Below the pieces are notes generated by a model. It searched no databases. It was not told the DNA's origin and saw nothing but the letters and a program-made list of their open reading frames with translations. A stretch of 64,000 nt of DNA from Streptomyces cyaneochromogenes (lineage in GTDB: Bacteria; Actinomycetota; Actinomycetes; Streptomycetales; Streptomycetaceae), in NCBI RefSeq assembly GCF_003963535.1, contig NZ_CP034539.1:6262001-6326000 (forward strand), in the 5' to 3' direction. A program made the position numbers and the translations under genes. This document shows, piece after piece, positions 16,818-24,100 of this stretch; within the stretch, counting starts at the first letter, position 1; every line of letters starts with the position of its first letter.

Positions 16818-17612
16818 TCAGGGGCGCTCGTCCTCGGCGGGCGCCCCCTTGCCGGTGGCCTTACGGTCCGCCCCGTCCGCCTTCTTCCTGGCCGGATCCG
16901 CAAGGGCGTTCGTCATCCCCGGCAGGAAGTCCGTGAACAGCTCGTGCACCTCGCGCACCAGCGGCCGCAGCACCCGGAACCGTGCCAGTGAGACGCCCCG
17001 CGCGGTCAGCCGGGCGCCCCGCTCGGCGAGCCGGTAGCTGCGCTCACGGCCCTCGGTCCGGTCGAAGACCCAGTACAGGACGAGCCCCATCTGGGAGAGC
17101 CACATCAGCTCGGGCAGCACGTCCCGCAGCTCCTCGGGCACCTTGGTCTTCGTCGCGCCCGCCAGCACCTCCCGATGGATGCTGATGGCCTCCACGCGCG
17201 CGTGCTCCGACTCGGCGGAGAAAGGGCTGAGCGGGCTGTCGGGATCGGCGGCGTTCTTGAAGAACTGCACCGCGAACTCGTGGTACGGCGTGGCGATGTC
17301 CAGCCACACCTTCAGCACGCCGGCGAGGCGCGCCTCCAGCTCGGTCTCCCGGGCCAGGACGTCCCGGATCGCCGCGCGGTGCTCGGCGGCGATCCGGTCG
17401 TAGAAGCCCTGGATCAGGTGTTCCTTGCCCGCGAAGTAGTAGTACGCGTTGCCGACGGAGACCCCGGCCTCCTGGGCGATCGCCCGCATCGTCGTCTTGT
17501 CGTAGCCCCGCTCCTGGAACAGCCGCATGGCGGTCTCCAGGATCAGCGCACGGGTCTGCTCGGACTTGGTGGGCGTATCGCCCTGTTCAGGGCTGTCGTT
17601 CTTCGAGGACAC
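16818..17612 (-). CDS. TetR-family transcriptional regulator
   Basis: 264 residues from GTG 17612. The N-terminal helix-turn-helix is clear (TRALILETAMRLFQERGYDKTTMRAIAQEAGVSVGNAYYYFAGKEHLIQGFY), followed by an alpha-helical ligand domain and a charged, disordered C-terminus. Longer in-frame starts exist but would run into the upstream peptidase gene; no strong ribosome site marks any of them, so the start is moderately sure. It is convergent with the MMPL gene and could regulate it, but it also lies 37 bases after the serine-peptidase gene on the same strand. Confidence 0.9.
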   Translation of the reverse strand: MSSKNDSPEQGDTPTKSEQTRALILETAMRLFQERGYDKTTMRAIAQEAGVSVGNAYYYFAGKEHLIQGFYDRIAAEHRAAIRDVLARETELEARLAGVLKVWLDIATPYHEFAVQFFKNAADPDSPLSPFSAESEHARVEAISIHREVLAGATKTKVPEELRDVLPELMWLSQMGLVLYWVFDRTEGRERSYRLAERGARLTARGVSLARFRVLRPLVREVHELFTDFLPGMTNALADPARKKADGADRKATGKGAPAEDERP

Positions 17613-17649
17613 GGAGACAGAGCCTAACGAGTGGCGTTTGCGCCGACCG

Positions 17650-18675
17650 TCAGGAGGCCTGTGCCGTCTGGTACAGGTTCTGCGCGTCGGCACCGAAGTA
17701 CGGGCCGTACATCCGGTTCGGCAGGAAGTTGTACTTGAAGCTGTTCACCGAGGACAGCAGGCCGGTCCCGGTGGACTCGTTGAACTGCGTGAACCAGGGG
17801 CCGCCGCTGGAGCCGCCGGTCATGTTGCAGTTCATGCCGTGGTCGTTGGACAGCAGGAAGTCGCGGTTGGTGTTGCCGCTGCAGTAGATGAACTTCTCGC
17901 CGTCGTACGGGGCGGCGGCCGGGAAGCCGAACGCGTACATGGCCTTGTTGTAGCCCGTGTTGAAGGCCAGCCCCTGCCCGCCGACGACGTCCGTCAGCAG
18001 CTTGCCGTCCAGCGGGGCGACGACGGCCGCGCCGACGTCGTAGTTGATGTCCTCGCTCGCCGTCCACTGCGGTGTGGACAGCGTCTTCGACGCGGACCAC
18101 CGGCCGTACGGGGCCTGCCCGTCGTGGTAGCCGGGCACGAAGACCCAGTTGGTGTGCCAGGCGCCCTCCAGCTTCACGCAGTGGCCCGCCGTGATGACGG
18201 TGCTCTTGTTGGCGCTGGTGACGGCGTTGCCGGAACAGGACGCCGTACGTCCCTGGTAGGTGAAGAACACCCGCCCCGCCGTGGACGCGACCGAGCCGCC
18301 GCCGGTCCACTGCCCGCCGCTGTTCGGGAAGGTCAGCAGGCCGATGTCCGCGGCGGCTTTCCCTGCCTTCGCCGCCGGGGAGGTGGGCGCGACGGTGGTC
18401 GCCGTGCCCTTGGCGGGTGCCGAGCCGCCGTCGACATGGCCGTTGACGGTCACCAGGTCGAGCGGGGTCGCCGCGCGCATCCGTTCCGAGGTCCAGAAGT
18501 CACGGGCCTGTTGCTGCGCGCCCCCCGAGACCGAGCTGACGCCTGTGGGGCTGTCGGACCTCGGCGCGGCGCCCGCGGGGGTGGCCAGGGCGCCGGCCGT
18601 GAGCAGCGCGGTGACGCCGACGAGGGCGCCGAGGACGGGACGGGGTATGCGGGTGACGCCGGGTATGCCTCTCAC
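17650..18675 (-). CDS. Secreted trypsin-like serine peptidase
   Basis: 341 residues: signal peptide (about 1-37, ending ATPAGAAP), a pro-region, then a trypsin-fold domain with the triad His165 (TAGHC), Asp213 (NYDVGAAVV) and Ser290 (TGGSSGGPW). The GDSGGP motif is altered to GSSGGP, seen in glutamyl-endopeptidase-like members. Four cysteines (147/166 and 265/283) could form two disulphides, typical of exported Streptomyces proteases. It likely cleaves extracellular protein substrates. A TetR gene follows on the same strand. Confidence 0.9.
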   Translation of the reverse strand: MRGIPGVTRIPRPVLGALVGVTALLTAGALATPAGAAPRSDSPTGVSSVSGGAQQQARDFWTSERMRAATPLDLVTVNGHVDGGSAPAKGTATTVAPTSPAAKAGKAAADIGLLTFPNSGGQWTGGGSVASTAGRVFFTYQGRTASCSGNAVTSANKSTVITAGHCVKLEGAWHTNWVFVPGYHDGQAPYGRWSASKTLSTPQWTASEDINYDVGAAVVAPLDGKLLTDVVGGQGLAFNTGYNKAMYAFGFPAAAPYDGEKFIYCSGNTNRDFLLSNDHGMNCNMTGGSSGGPWFTQFNESTGTGLLSSVNSFKYNFLPNRMYGPYFGADAQNLYQTAQAS

Positions 18676-18834
18676 GCGTACTCCTTCTGCTATGGGGGGA
18701 CCGGACGACCGGGTGGGCCGCCCGGCTGACAGACAGTCGGTGCGAGTGCGGAGTGGAGAACCGGGAGGCAGCGTGCCAACCCCAGCACCGTTTTGGAAGG
18801 GCGCATGCCAAAACGGAGTCCGAAAGCGGGCCGT

Positions 18835-19395
18835 TCAGGATGGTTTGGCACAGGCGTCGCTGTCACAACCGGGTGGGTTGTACGTCCAGCCCCAACTCGG
18901 GTCGTACGACCACCCCTCCGCGCTCCGATAGACCCGCCCGCCCCACTGCGGCCCGCCCTTCTGTGTCCTCTGGGCCCCCTGTGGCCACGGTGCCCCGCGC
19001 CACTTGGCGGCGGCGAGCGCGGCACCCTTGGCCAGCCGCGCCCCCGACGGAGTGCTGAGGCGATGGGCCAGTGGCCGGTGCTCGCGCAGGGCCCAAAGGG
19101 TGACGATCCAGGCGGCGGGACCCTGGTAGACCTGCCCGGCGTCGCCGACGACGGTGATCTCGTCGAGCGTGGCGCCGTGATCGAGGCCGGGGTGGCGCCG
19201 CCGGGCCTCCTCGGATCCGGCCGGCACCAGTTCCAGTGGCACCAACTGGGGCTGCTTCACGAGCCAGTCGCGCACGAAGGAGCACAGGGAGCAGTCGGCG
19301 TCGTAGAGAACCGTCAGCCGGCGGACCGGGGCGGCGGGCCCGGGGTGCGGAGCGCTGGGCCCGCCTGCCGCGACGGCGTCCGTCTTGCCGGCCAC
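18835..19395 (-). CDS. DCC-family thiol-disulphide oxidoreductase (DUF393)
   Basis: 186 residues. After about 25 disordered Pro/Gly residues comes the DUF393 core, LTVLYDADCSLCSF, with the CxxC pair Cys35/Cys38, then a helical region (AAWIVTLWALREHRPLAHRL). The family is named for the conserved DxxCxxC motif; redox activity is presumed. The C-terminal 45 residues, rich in Trp, Gly and Lys and ending with two cysteines, are an extension. It begins 4 bases after the preceding membrane-protein gene, so the two form an operon under the paired operators at 19821-19880. Confidence 0.85.
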   Translation of the reverse strand: MAGKTDAVAAGGPSAPHPGPAAPVRRLTVLYDADCSLCSFVRDWLVKQPQLVPLELVPAGSEEARRRHPGLDHGATLDEITVVGDAGQVYQGPAAWIVTLWALREHRPLAHRLSTPSGARLAKGAALAAAKWRGAPWPQGAQRTQKGGPQWGGRVYRSAEGWSYDPSWGWTYNPPGCDSDACAKPS

Positions 19396-19399
19396 CGGG

Positions 19400-19807
19400 T
19401 CACGCCCCGGCCGGCGGGGCGACCCAGTTCTGCGGGGCGACCGGAGGCACCTGCTCCCGCTCCATCGCGCCGCGCCGACGGATCTTGTTGAGGACGTAGA
19501 CGTTGCCCAGGTGCATCACGCCGAGCACCAGCAGCACCACGCCGAGCTTCGTCGACAGGGCCTCGAAGACCCCGCGCGCGTCGACGACGGTGTCGTCGTC
19601 GCTCAGGTACAGCGCGACGAAGCCGAGGTTGACGAGGTAGAAGCCGACCACCAGGAGGTGGTTCACGGCGTCGGCGAGCTGCTCGTTGCCGCGCAGCACG
19701 TCGGCGAGGAAGATTCGCCCGTTGCGGCTGAGCGTGCGGGCCACCCAGACGGTGAGGGCGATGCTGACGACCAGGTAGATGACGTAGGCGATGACCGTGC
19801 GGTCCAT
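19400..19807 (-). CDS. Four-helix integral membrane protein, unknown function
   Basis: 135 residues from ATG 19807, preceded by GGGGGAGG. Helices at about 4-24, 51-70 and 86-107, with a DDDTVVDARG loop after the second; the tail (MEREQVPPVAPQNWVAPPAGA) is cytosolic. No named family recognised. It is first in an operon with a DCC thiol oxidoreductase. Its promoter carries two TTGAAC-type palindromes, so expression is probably repressed in response to a ligand. Confidence 0.8.
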   Translation of the reverse strand: MDRTVIAYVIYLVVSIALTVWVARTLSRNGRIFLADVLRGNEQLADAVNHLLVVGFYLVNLGFVALYLSDDDTVVDARGVFEALSTKLGVVLLVLGVMHLGNVYVLNKIRRRGAMEREQVPPVAPQNWVAPPAGA

Positions 19808-19820
19808 GGCCTCCCCCTTC

Positions 19821-19880
19821 TTGAACACGTTCAAAATGCTGACAGGGATGACTGTAGGCCCTGCCTTTGAACATGTTCAA
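19821..19880 (-). promoter_or_regulatory. Promoter with two 14-bp palindromic operators
   Basis: TTGAACACGTTCAA at 19821-19834 and TTGAACATGTTCAA at 19867-19880 are 46 bases apart centre to centre. On the minus strand, TTGAAC (19880-19875) can serve as -35, with TACAGT (19856-19851) as -10 after 18 bases. One operator then covers the -35 and the other sits just after the start point. This layout fits a TetR-type repressor. The only nearby TetR gene upstream of the sdh operon is at 16818-17612. Confidence 0.75.
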
Positions 19881-19970
19881 CTCAATTGGGTGAGGTCTCC
19901 GTCACGCGTCCGCCACACCTCCATCCCAGCTACCACGGAGGCCGTCGGGGAGGCCCGGGCGCGCCTTCGG

Positions 19971-20381
19971 TCAGGGTCTGCGCCCGAGCGCCGGCCGTTT
20001 GGTGTAGTCCGTGAACCCGATGACGTTCCCCCAGGGGTCGGCGATCTCGACGGTCCAGCCGGTGACCCCGGAGGCGGGCTCGTCGAGCGGTGCGATGCCC
20101 ACGTCACTCAACGCCCGCGCCGCCGCCCGCGCGTCCGGCACCTCCAGCCAGACCCGCGGGGAGGGCCAGGGCGGCGACCGGTGCGCCAGCGTCTCCTCGT
20201 GCCGCAGCAGGATCCCGGGCGTCTCGCCCCCGACCTTCAGCAGTGCGATCCCGGCCTCGTCGAGCCGGAACCCGACCGCGAACCCGGCGCGCTCGTAGAA
20301 CCGGACGGCCTCACCGAGGTCGCCGACCGGCAGTAGCACGTTGTCGAACCCGAGCAGCTCGTACGACTCATCATCTGACAT
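19971..20381 (-). CDS. VOC-superfamily (glyoxalase/dioxygenase-fold) protein
   Basis: 136 residues from ATG 20381. Paired beta-alpha-beta-beta-beta halves are visible: LLGFDNVLLPVGDLGEAVRFYERAGFAVGFRLDEAGIALLKVG and later VWLEVPDARAAARALSDVG...VEIADPWGNVIGFTDY. The family binds a metal and handles small substrates; without metal ligands fixed by alignment the reaction cannot be named. Divergent from the next gene over 180 bases. Confidence 0.82.
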   Translation of the reverse strand: MSDDESYELLGFDNVLLPVGDLGEAVRFYERAGFAVGFRLDEAGIALLKVGGETPGILLRHEETLAHRSPPWPSPRVWLEVPDARAAARALSDVGIAPLDEPASGVTGWTVEIADPWGNVIGFTDYTKRPALGRRP

Positions 20382-20562
20382 GTCGTCAGAGTAAGGGGAT
20401 GATCGGCTGGAACCGGTGATTGTCCCCGTCCCCTTTGGCGTCGAGATCGGCCTGCTGTTGTTCCGTCCATGCCGCCGGCTCCTGAAGTCATACTGATGAG
20501 TGGTCAGTGACGGGTGAGACACGTGGGCAAGTCAGACCGGACCAGCGGAGGGGGGCGGCTTC

Positions 20563-21507
20563 GTGCGGCGGGTGTTGGCGGTGCATTTCGTGCCGTGCGC
20601 GCTCTTTGTCGTCTGCCTCTGGGCCCTGCTGCGGGCCGGTGCCTTCGTCGGGCCCGGCCACTGGGAGCGGGTACTCCCCGAAACCCCGGCGGCGATGGCC
20701 GCAACCCTGACGGTCCTTGCCGCCTGTGCGTCGGTCCTGGGTCTGTTGCTCCAGCCGTTCCAGGTCCGGGCCGTACGAGTGTTGGAGGGGTACTGGTACC
20801 GCTGGCCCGTGACGGCCGGGCTCGCCGGAGTACTGATCGAAGTCCAGCGAAGGCGCTGGGAGGCGCTGCGCGAGCGGGCGGAGGAAACGGCCTCGACGGC
20901 GGCCGCCCGTGAGGTGCGGGCGGACGCCGGCCGCCGACTGGGCGCACGCCCACCCGCGGACCTGCTGCTGCCGACCGCGCTGGGCAATGCGTTGAGGTTC
21001 GGGGAGTTGAGCGCGGGCGAGCGGTACGGTCTTTCCACCCTTGCCTCGTGGCCGCGTATCTACATGCAGATCTCGGACCGCATGTCGGAAGCGCTGACTT
21101 CGACGAGGGATGCTCTGGACACCGCCGTGAACCTCTGCTGGAGCTTCCTGGCGGTGGCCCTGACGTATGGCGTCGCCCTGTACGACGAGCCGTACTCATG
21201 GTGGCTCTGCGGTGGGGCGTTGATCCTCGCGGCTGTCGCCTACAAGGGAGCGGTGATCGCAGCCCTGGCCTACTCGGGGCTGATGCACGCGGTCTACGAC
21301 CTGCACCGGTTCGAACTGCTGGATGCGCTGCACTACCCGCTGCCGAAGGACGCGGCCGCCGAGAAGGAGATCTTCGCCGAGGTCACCGCCCGGTTCACGG
21401 GACGAGGACGCGCCCGCGTCGACTACCACCACGGCGAGGGCTGGTCACACCCGCACGATGCCAACCGATCCGCATACGCCGAGCACATGGATGACGAATC
21501 CGGTTGA
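20563..21507 (+). CDS. Membrane protein of unknown function
   Basis: 314 residues from GTG 20563 with a GGAGGGGGG ribosome site. Two N-terminal helices (about 4-25 and 45-63), a cytosolic region of about 110 residues with RRRWEALRERAEETAS, two more helices (about 195-240), and a charged His-rich C-terminus. The middle part (LLPTALGNALRFGELSAGERYGLSTLASWPRIYMQI) may be the functional segment. No named family recognised. Its 3' end overlaps the convergent gene by 63 bases. Confidence 0.75.
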   Translation: MRRVLAVHFVPCALFVVCLWALLRAGAFVGPGHWERVLPETPAAMAATLTVLAACASVLGLLLQPFQVRAVRVLEGYWYRWPVTAGLAGVLIEVQRRRWEALRERAEETASTAAAREVRADAGRRLGARPPADLLLPTALGNALRFGELSAGERYGLSTLASWPRIYMQISDRMSEALTSTRDALDTAVNLCWSFLAVALTYGVALYDEPYSWWLCGGALILAAVAYKGAVIAALAYSGLMHAVYDLHRFELLDALHYPLPKDAAAEKEIFAEVTARFTGRGRARVDYHHGEGWSHPHDANRSAYAEHMDDESG

Positions 21508-22131
21508 GGGGTCGGGAGGTTCACTCGGCACGGGCCCTGTCTCCGCTATGCGTGTCAGCAGGGCTCCCGAGGTGTTCACCTTCACCCACCGGTCTCGCGG
21601 TACGACCACCCGCACATGGCCGACGATCGCCGTGACGTTCACCGTGGTCCGTTTCGCTGCCGCCTTCCGCGTCAGATCGGCCTGGAGCTCACCGAGTACG
21701 GCTCGCAGAGTGAGGGTTGCGCTCGCCTCCGCGGGTATCACGACCCTTCCGGTCGTCAGGGTCCGGCTCCAGCGGCTGCCTCTGCCGCTCGGTGCGGCAG
21801 TTCCGATGAGCACGACACCGCTGAGTGCGAGTGCCGCGGGCAGCGCGAGGACGGTGACCAGGTGCGCCCTGACATCACCGGCCGTCACCAGCGCGACCGT
21901 CGCCACGGCTGCGAGCACGAGGGGGCCGATGAGAGAGGTGGGCGGTATCGCGGCGCGCAGCAGATTGACCGCGGCCAGGCCCAGCAGCGCCCACGGCCAC
22001 CACTCGGCGGCGAACTCCAGTGCGGCACGGGCTCGGTGCGCGGGGTCGCCGACGAGATAGCAGCCGGCGGCCACCGCGGCCAGCCCGAGCCATGTCCTGA
22101 TCCGCGACGCCTGCCGCCCACGCTCCGCCAT
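21445..22131 (-). CDS. LiaF-like membrane protein with C-terminal beta-domain
   Basis: 228 residues. Four helices occupy about 12-115, followed by a soluble beta-rich domain (GRVVIPAEASATLTLRAVLGELQADLT...TTVNVTAIVGHVRVVVPRDRWVKVN...). The repeating hydrophobic strands and glycine turns match the LiaF/DUF2154-like cell-envelope stress domain. LiaF proteins modulate envelope-stress kinases; no partner kinase adjoins. Its 3' end overlaps the convergent membrane-protein gene. Confidence 0.7.
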   Translation of the reverse strand: MAERGRQASRIRTWLGLAAVAAGCYLVGDPAHRARAALEFAAEWWPWALLGLAAVNLLRAAIPPTSLIGPLVLAAVATVALVTAGDVRAHLVTVLALPAALALSGVVLIGTAAPSGRGSRWSRTLTTGRVVIPAEASATLTLRAVLGELQADLTRKAAAKRTTVNVTAIVGHVRVVVPRDRWVKVNTSGALLTRIAETGPVPSEPPDPSTGFVIHVLGVCGSVGIVRV

Positions 22132-22229
22132 CGCCGGCCGACTCCCCCTCCCGCCGCATTGCGGAGGCGGCGCGCGGCGTCATCGTAATGGGGCGAAGAT
22201 ACGGCGGTGGTCAGCGGGCCGGGTGATAC

Positions 22230-22565
22230 TCATTCGCGGCAGGGCTGACGAGCCTCCCAGAGCTTTCGGCGCATGTCGTCGGCAAGCTCCTCGTTCATGA
22301 ACCACATGACAGCGGGCGGGAGTTCGCGGTAGTCGCAGTTCGGCTCGTGAGCCGTAAGCATCCCCTGTAGATCCGGGAATTCTGCGTCGGCTGCCGCACC
22401 ACAAGCAGGCAGCGTGGCCACCCATTTGGCGACGTCCCCCGATTCATAGCCGCCCCAGTCGGCAGGTGGGTCAGGGACAACGGGCTGACCGCATTGCACA
22501 CAGGTGGGTGGTGCATCCTCTGTGTCCGGCGGCGGAAATCCGGGAAGGTCGGTGTGGCTCAGCAT
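22230..22565 (-). CDS. Small hypothetical protein
   Basis: 111 residues, soluble, with CVQCGQPVVP at residues 22-31 (a CxxC, possibly zinc-binding), two further cysteines (55, 77) and the ending PPAVMWFMNEELADDMRRKLWEARQPCRE. No family recognised. It starts 3 bases after the upstream membrane-protein gene, so the two are surely co-transcribed. Confidence 0.7.
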   Translation of the reverse strand: MLSHTDLPGFPPPDTEDAPPTCVQCGQPVVPDPPADWGGYESGDVAKWVATLPACGAAADAEFPDLQGMLTAHEPNCDYRELPPAVMWFMNEELADDMRRKLWEARQPCRE

Positions 22566-22568
22566 GTG

Positions 22569-23189
22569 TCATCCCTCTCCACTTCGTACTTTCTCGATGA
22601 GCCAGTGAACGGATTTGTAGAACCAGTTGCTCGTCTTGTTGAGCGCTTTCATGTGCATGTAAGTCACCCAAACCGCGTCGACCACTGTGGCGATCAACAC
22701 GACCACAGCCGCGGCCCACCGCCACTCCGGCTGTTCGCCACAGTCCGGCGGTACCAGCGCGGCGGCGATTCCGAGGCCCAGCAGCATGGTGCCCGCGTTG
22801 AAGGCGTGAACTGCCCGGAGTTGGTACCTGGCCCAGATCTTCTGGTCCGCTGCTTGCTGCAGTCTCAGCTTTTTCGGAAAGGCCTCTACATGGCCGGGCC
22901 CCAACCAGCTCACCAGGTCGTCGTGGGAATAGAGGTACAGGCGGGCGTGATAGGCGAGCTGAATACTCGCGATCAGTGCGAGAGCCGCGATGACGAGGAG
23001 CAAGAGGATGGGGCCTGGCCACTGGAACTCGTCGTCTGCGCCTCCGACCACACCGGCCAACCCGAGAGCGGCGGCCGTGAGCAAAGGGGCAGCGATGAAG
23101 AGGGCAGACGCACTGGCAGGCCCGTACCCGTATGGTTTGGGTACCTTCCAGGGATTCTTCCTGGTGTCGGGCGCCTGGTATTCCGCCAC
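22569..23189 (-). CDS. Membrane protein of unknown function
   Basis: 206 residues with four hydrophobic helices in two pairs (about 28-47 and 57-80; 131-147 and 155-178), a conserved-looking cytosolic segment between them (HARLYLYSHDDLVSWLGPGHVEAFPKKLRLQQAADQKIWARYQLRAVHAFN), and an ending KTSNWFYKSVHWLIEKVRSGEG. No family recognised. It forms a two-gene operon with the small CxxC protein. The TTA-free, slightly lower-GC coding differs a little from neighbours. Confidence 0.72.
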   Translation of the reverse strand: MAEYQAPDTRKNPWKVPKPYGYGPASASALFIAAPLLTAAALGLAGVVGGADDEFQWPGPILLLLVIAALALIASIQLAYHARLYLYSHDDLVSWLGPGHVEAFPKKLRLQQAADQKIWARYQLRAVHAFNAGTMLLGLGIAAALVPPDCGEQPEWRWAAAVVVLIATVVDAVWVTYMHMKALNKTSNWFYKSVHWLIEKVRSGEG

Positions 23190-23285
23190 GCCTCCCCCTC
23201 CGTCAGCGCTTCAGAACCCGCGCTTCGGAGTGTGACGGCGGAACACCTCCCTCAGCAGGAGCGTGAACCGGCCAAAAACACCAGA

Positions 23286-23319
23286 GGGCCCTGTTTCCGA
23301 AGTGACGGAAACAGGGCCC
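23286..23319 (-). terminator. Terminator of the sdh operon
   Basis: A perfect 14-base stem (GGGCCCTGTTTCCG / CGGAAACAGGGCCC) with a 6-base loop, 20 bases beyond the sdhB stop. It stands between sdhB and the unrelated membrane-protein gene. Confidence 0.85.
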
Positions 23320-23338
23320 CGAGGTTAGGCCGGGAAAA

Positions 23339-24100
23339 TCAGAACCGGCGCGTGATCAACGCCTTCTTCACCTCGGCGATCGCCTTCGTGACCTCAATAC
23401 CGCGCGGGCAGGCGTCCGTGCAGTTGAACGTCGTGCGGCAGCGCCACACGCCGTCCTTGTCGTTGAGGATCTCCAGGCGCTGCTCGCCGGCCTCGTCACG
23501 CGAGTCGAAGATGAAGCGGTGCGCGTTGACGATGGCGGCCGGGCCGAAGTACTGGCCGTCGTTCCAGAAGACCGGGCAGGACGACGTGCACGCCGCGCAG
23601 AGGATGCACTTCGTGGTGTCGTCGAAGCGCTCGCGGTCCTCGGCCGTCTGGAAGCGCTCGCGCGTGGGCTCGTTCGTGTCCTTCGTGATGAGGAAGGGCA
23701 TGACGTCCCGGTACGCCTGGAAGAACGGCTCCATGTCCACGACCAGGTCCTTCAGGACCGTCAGGCCCTTGATGGGCTCGACCGTGATCGGCTTCTCGGG
23801 GTTGATGTCCTTGATGAGGGTCTTGCAGGCAAGACGGTTCTTGCCGTTGATCCTCATCGCGTCCGAGCCGCAGATGCCGTGGGCGCAGGAGCGGCGGAAG
23901 GTCAGCGTGCCGTCCAGGTCCCACTTGATCTTGTGGAGGCCGTCGAGGACGCGCTCCTTCGGGTCGATCTCCAGCTGGAAGTCTTCCCAGACCGCCTCGG
24001 CCGAGACCTCCGGGTTGAAGCGGCGGACCCGGAAGGTGACCGTGATGTACGGGGACGCGGCGGACTCGGCCTCCACCTTGTCCATAACGGGGGTTGCCAT
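23339..24100 (-). CDS. sdhB: Succinate dehydrogenase iron-sulphur subunit
   Basis: 253 residues. It holds the three clusters that pass electrons from FAD to the membrane anchor: [2Fe-2S] at Cys72, Cys77, Asp80 and Cys92 (SCAHGICGSD...LAC), then CILCAACTSSCP and CRTTFNCTDACPRG for the [4Fe-4S] and [3Fe-4S] clusters. An aspartate in the first site is usual for the family. Its ATG overlaps the sdhA stop by one base (TGATG), so translation is coupled. Last gene of sdhCDAB. Confidence 0.97.
   Translation of the reverse strand: MATPVMDKVEAESAASPYITVTFRVRRFNPEVSAEAVWEDFQLEIDPKERVLDGLHKIKWDLDGTLTFRRSCAHGICGSDAMRINGKNRLACKTLIKDINPEKPITVEPIKGLTVLKDLVVDMEPFFQAYRDVMPFLITKDTNEPTRERFQTAEDRERFDDTTKCILCAACTSSCPVFWNDGQYFGPAAIVNAHRFIFDSRDEAGEQRLEILNDKDGVWRCRTTFNCTDACPRGIEVTKAIAEVKKALITRRF

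Noticed and set aside
17613..17693. Longer TetR protein starting at 17693
   Set aside because: It overlaps the upstream peptidase gene and adds an Arg-rich stretch with no family match.
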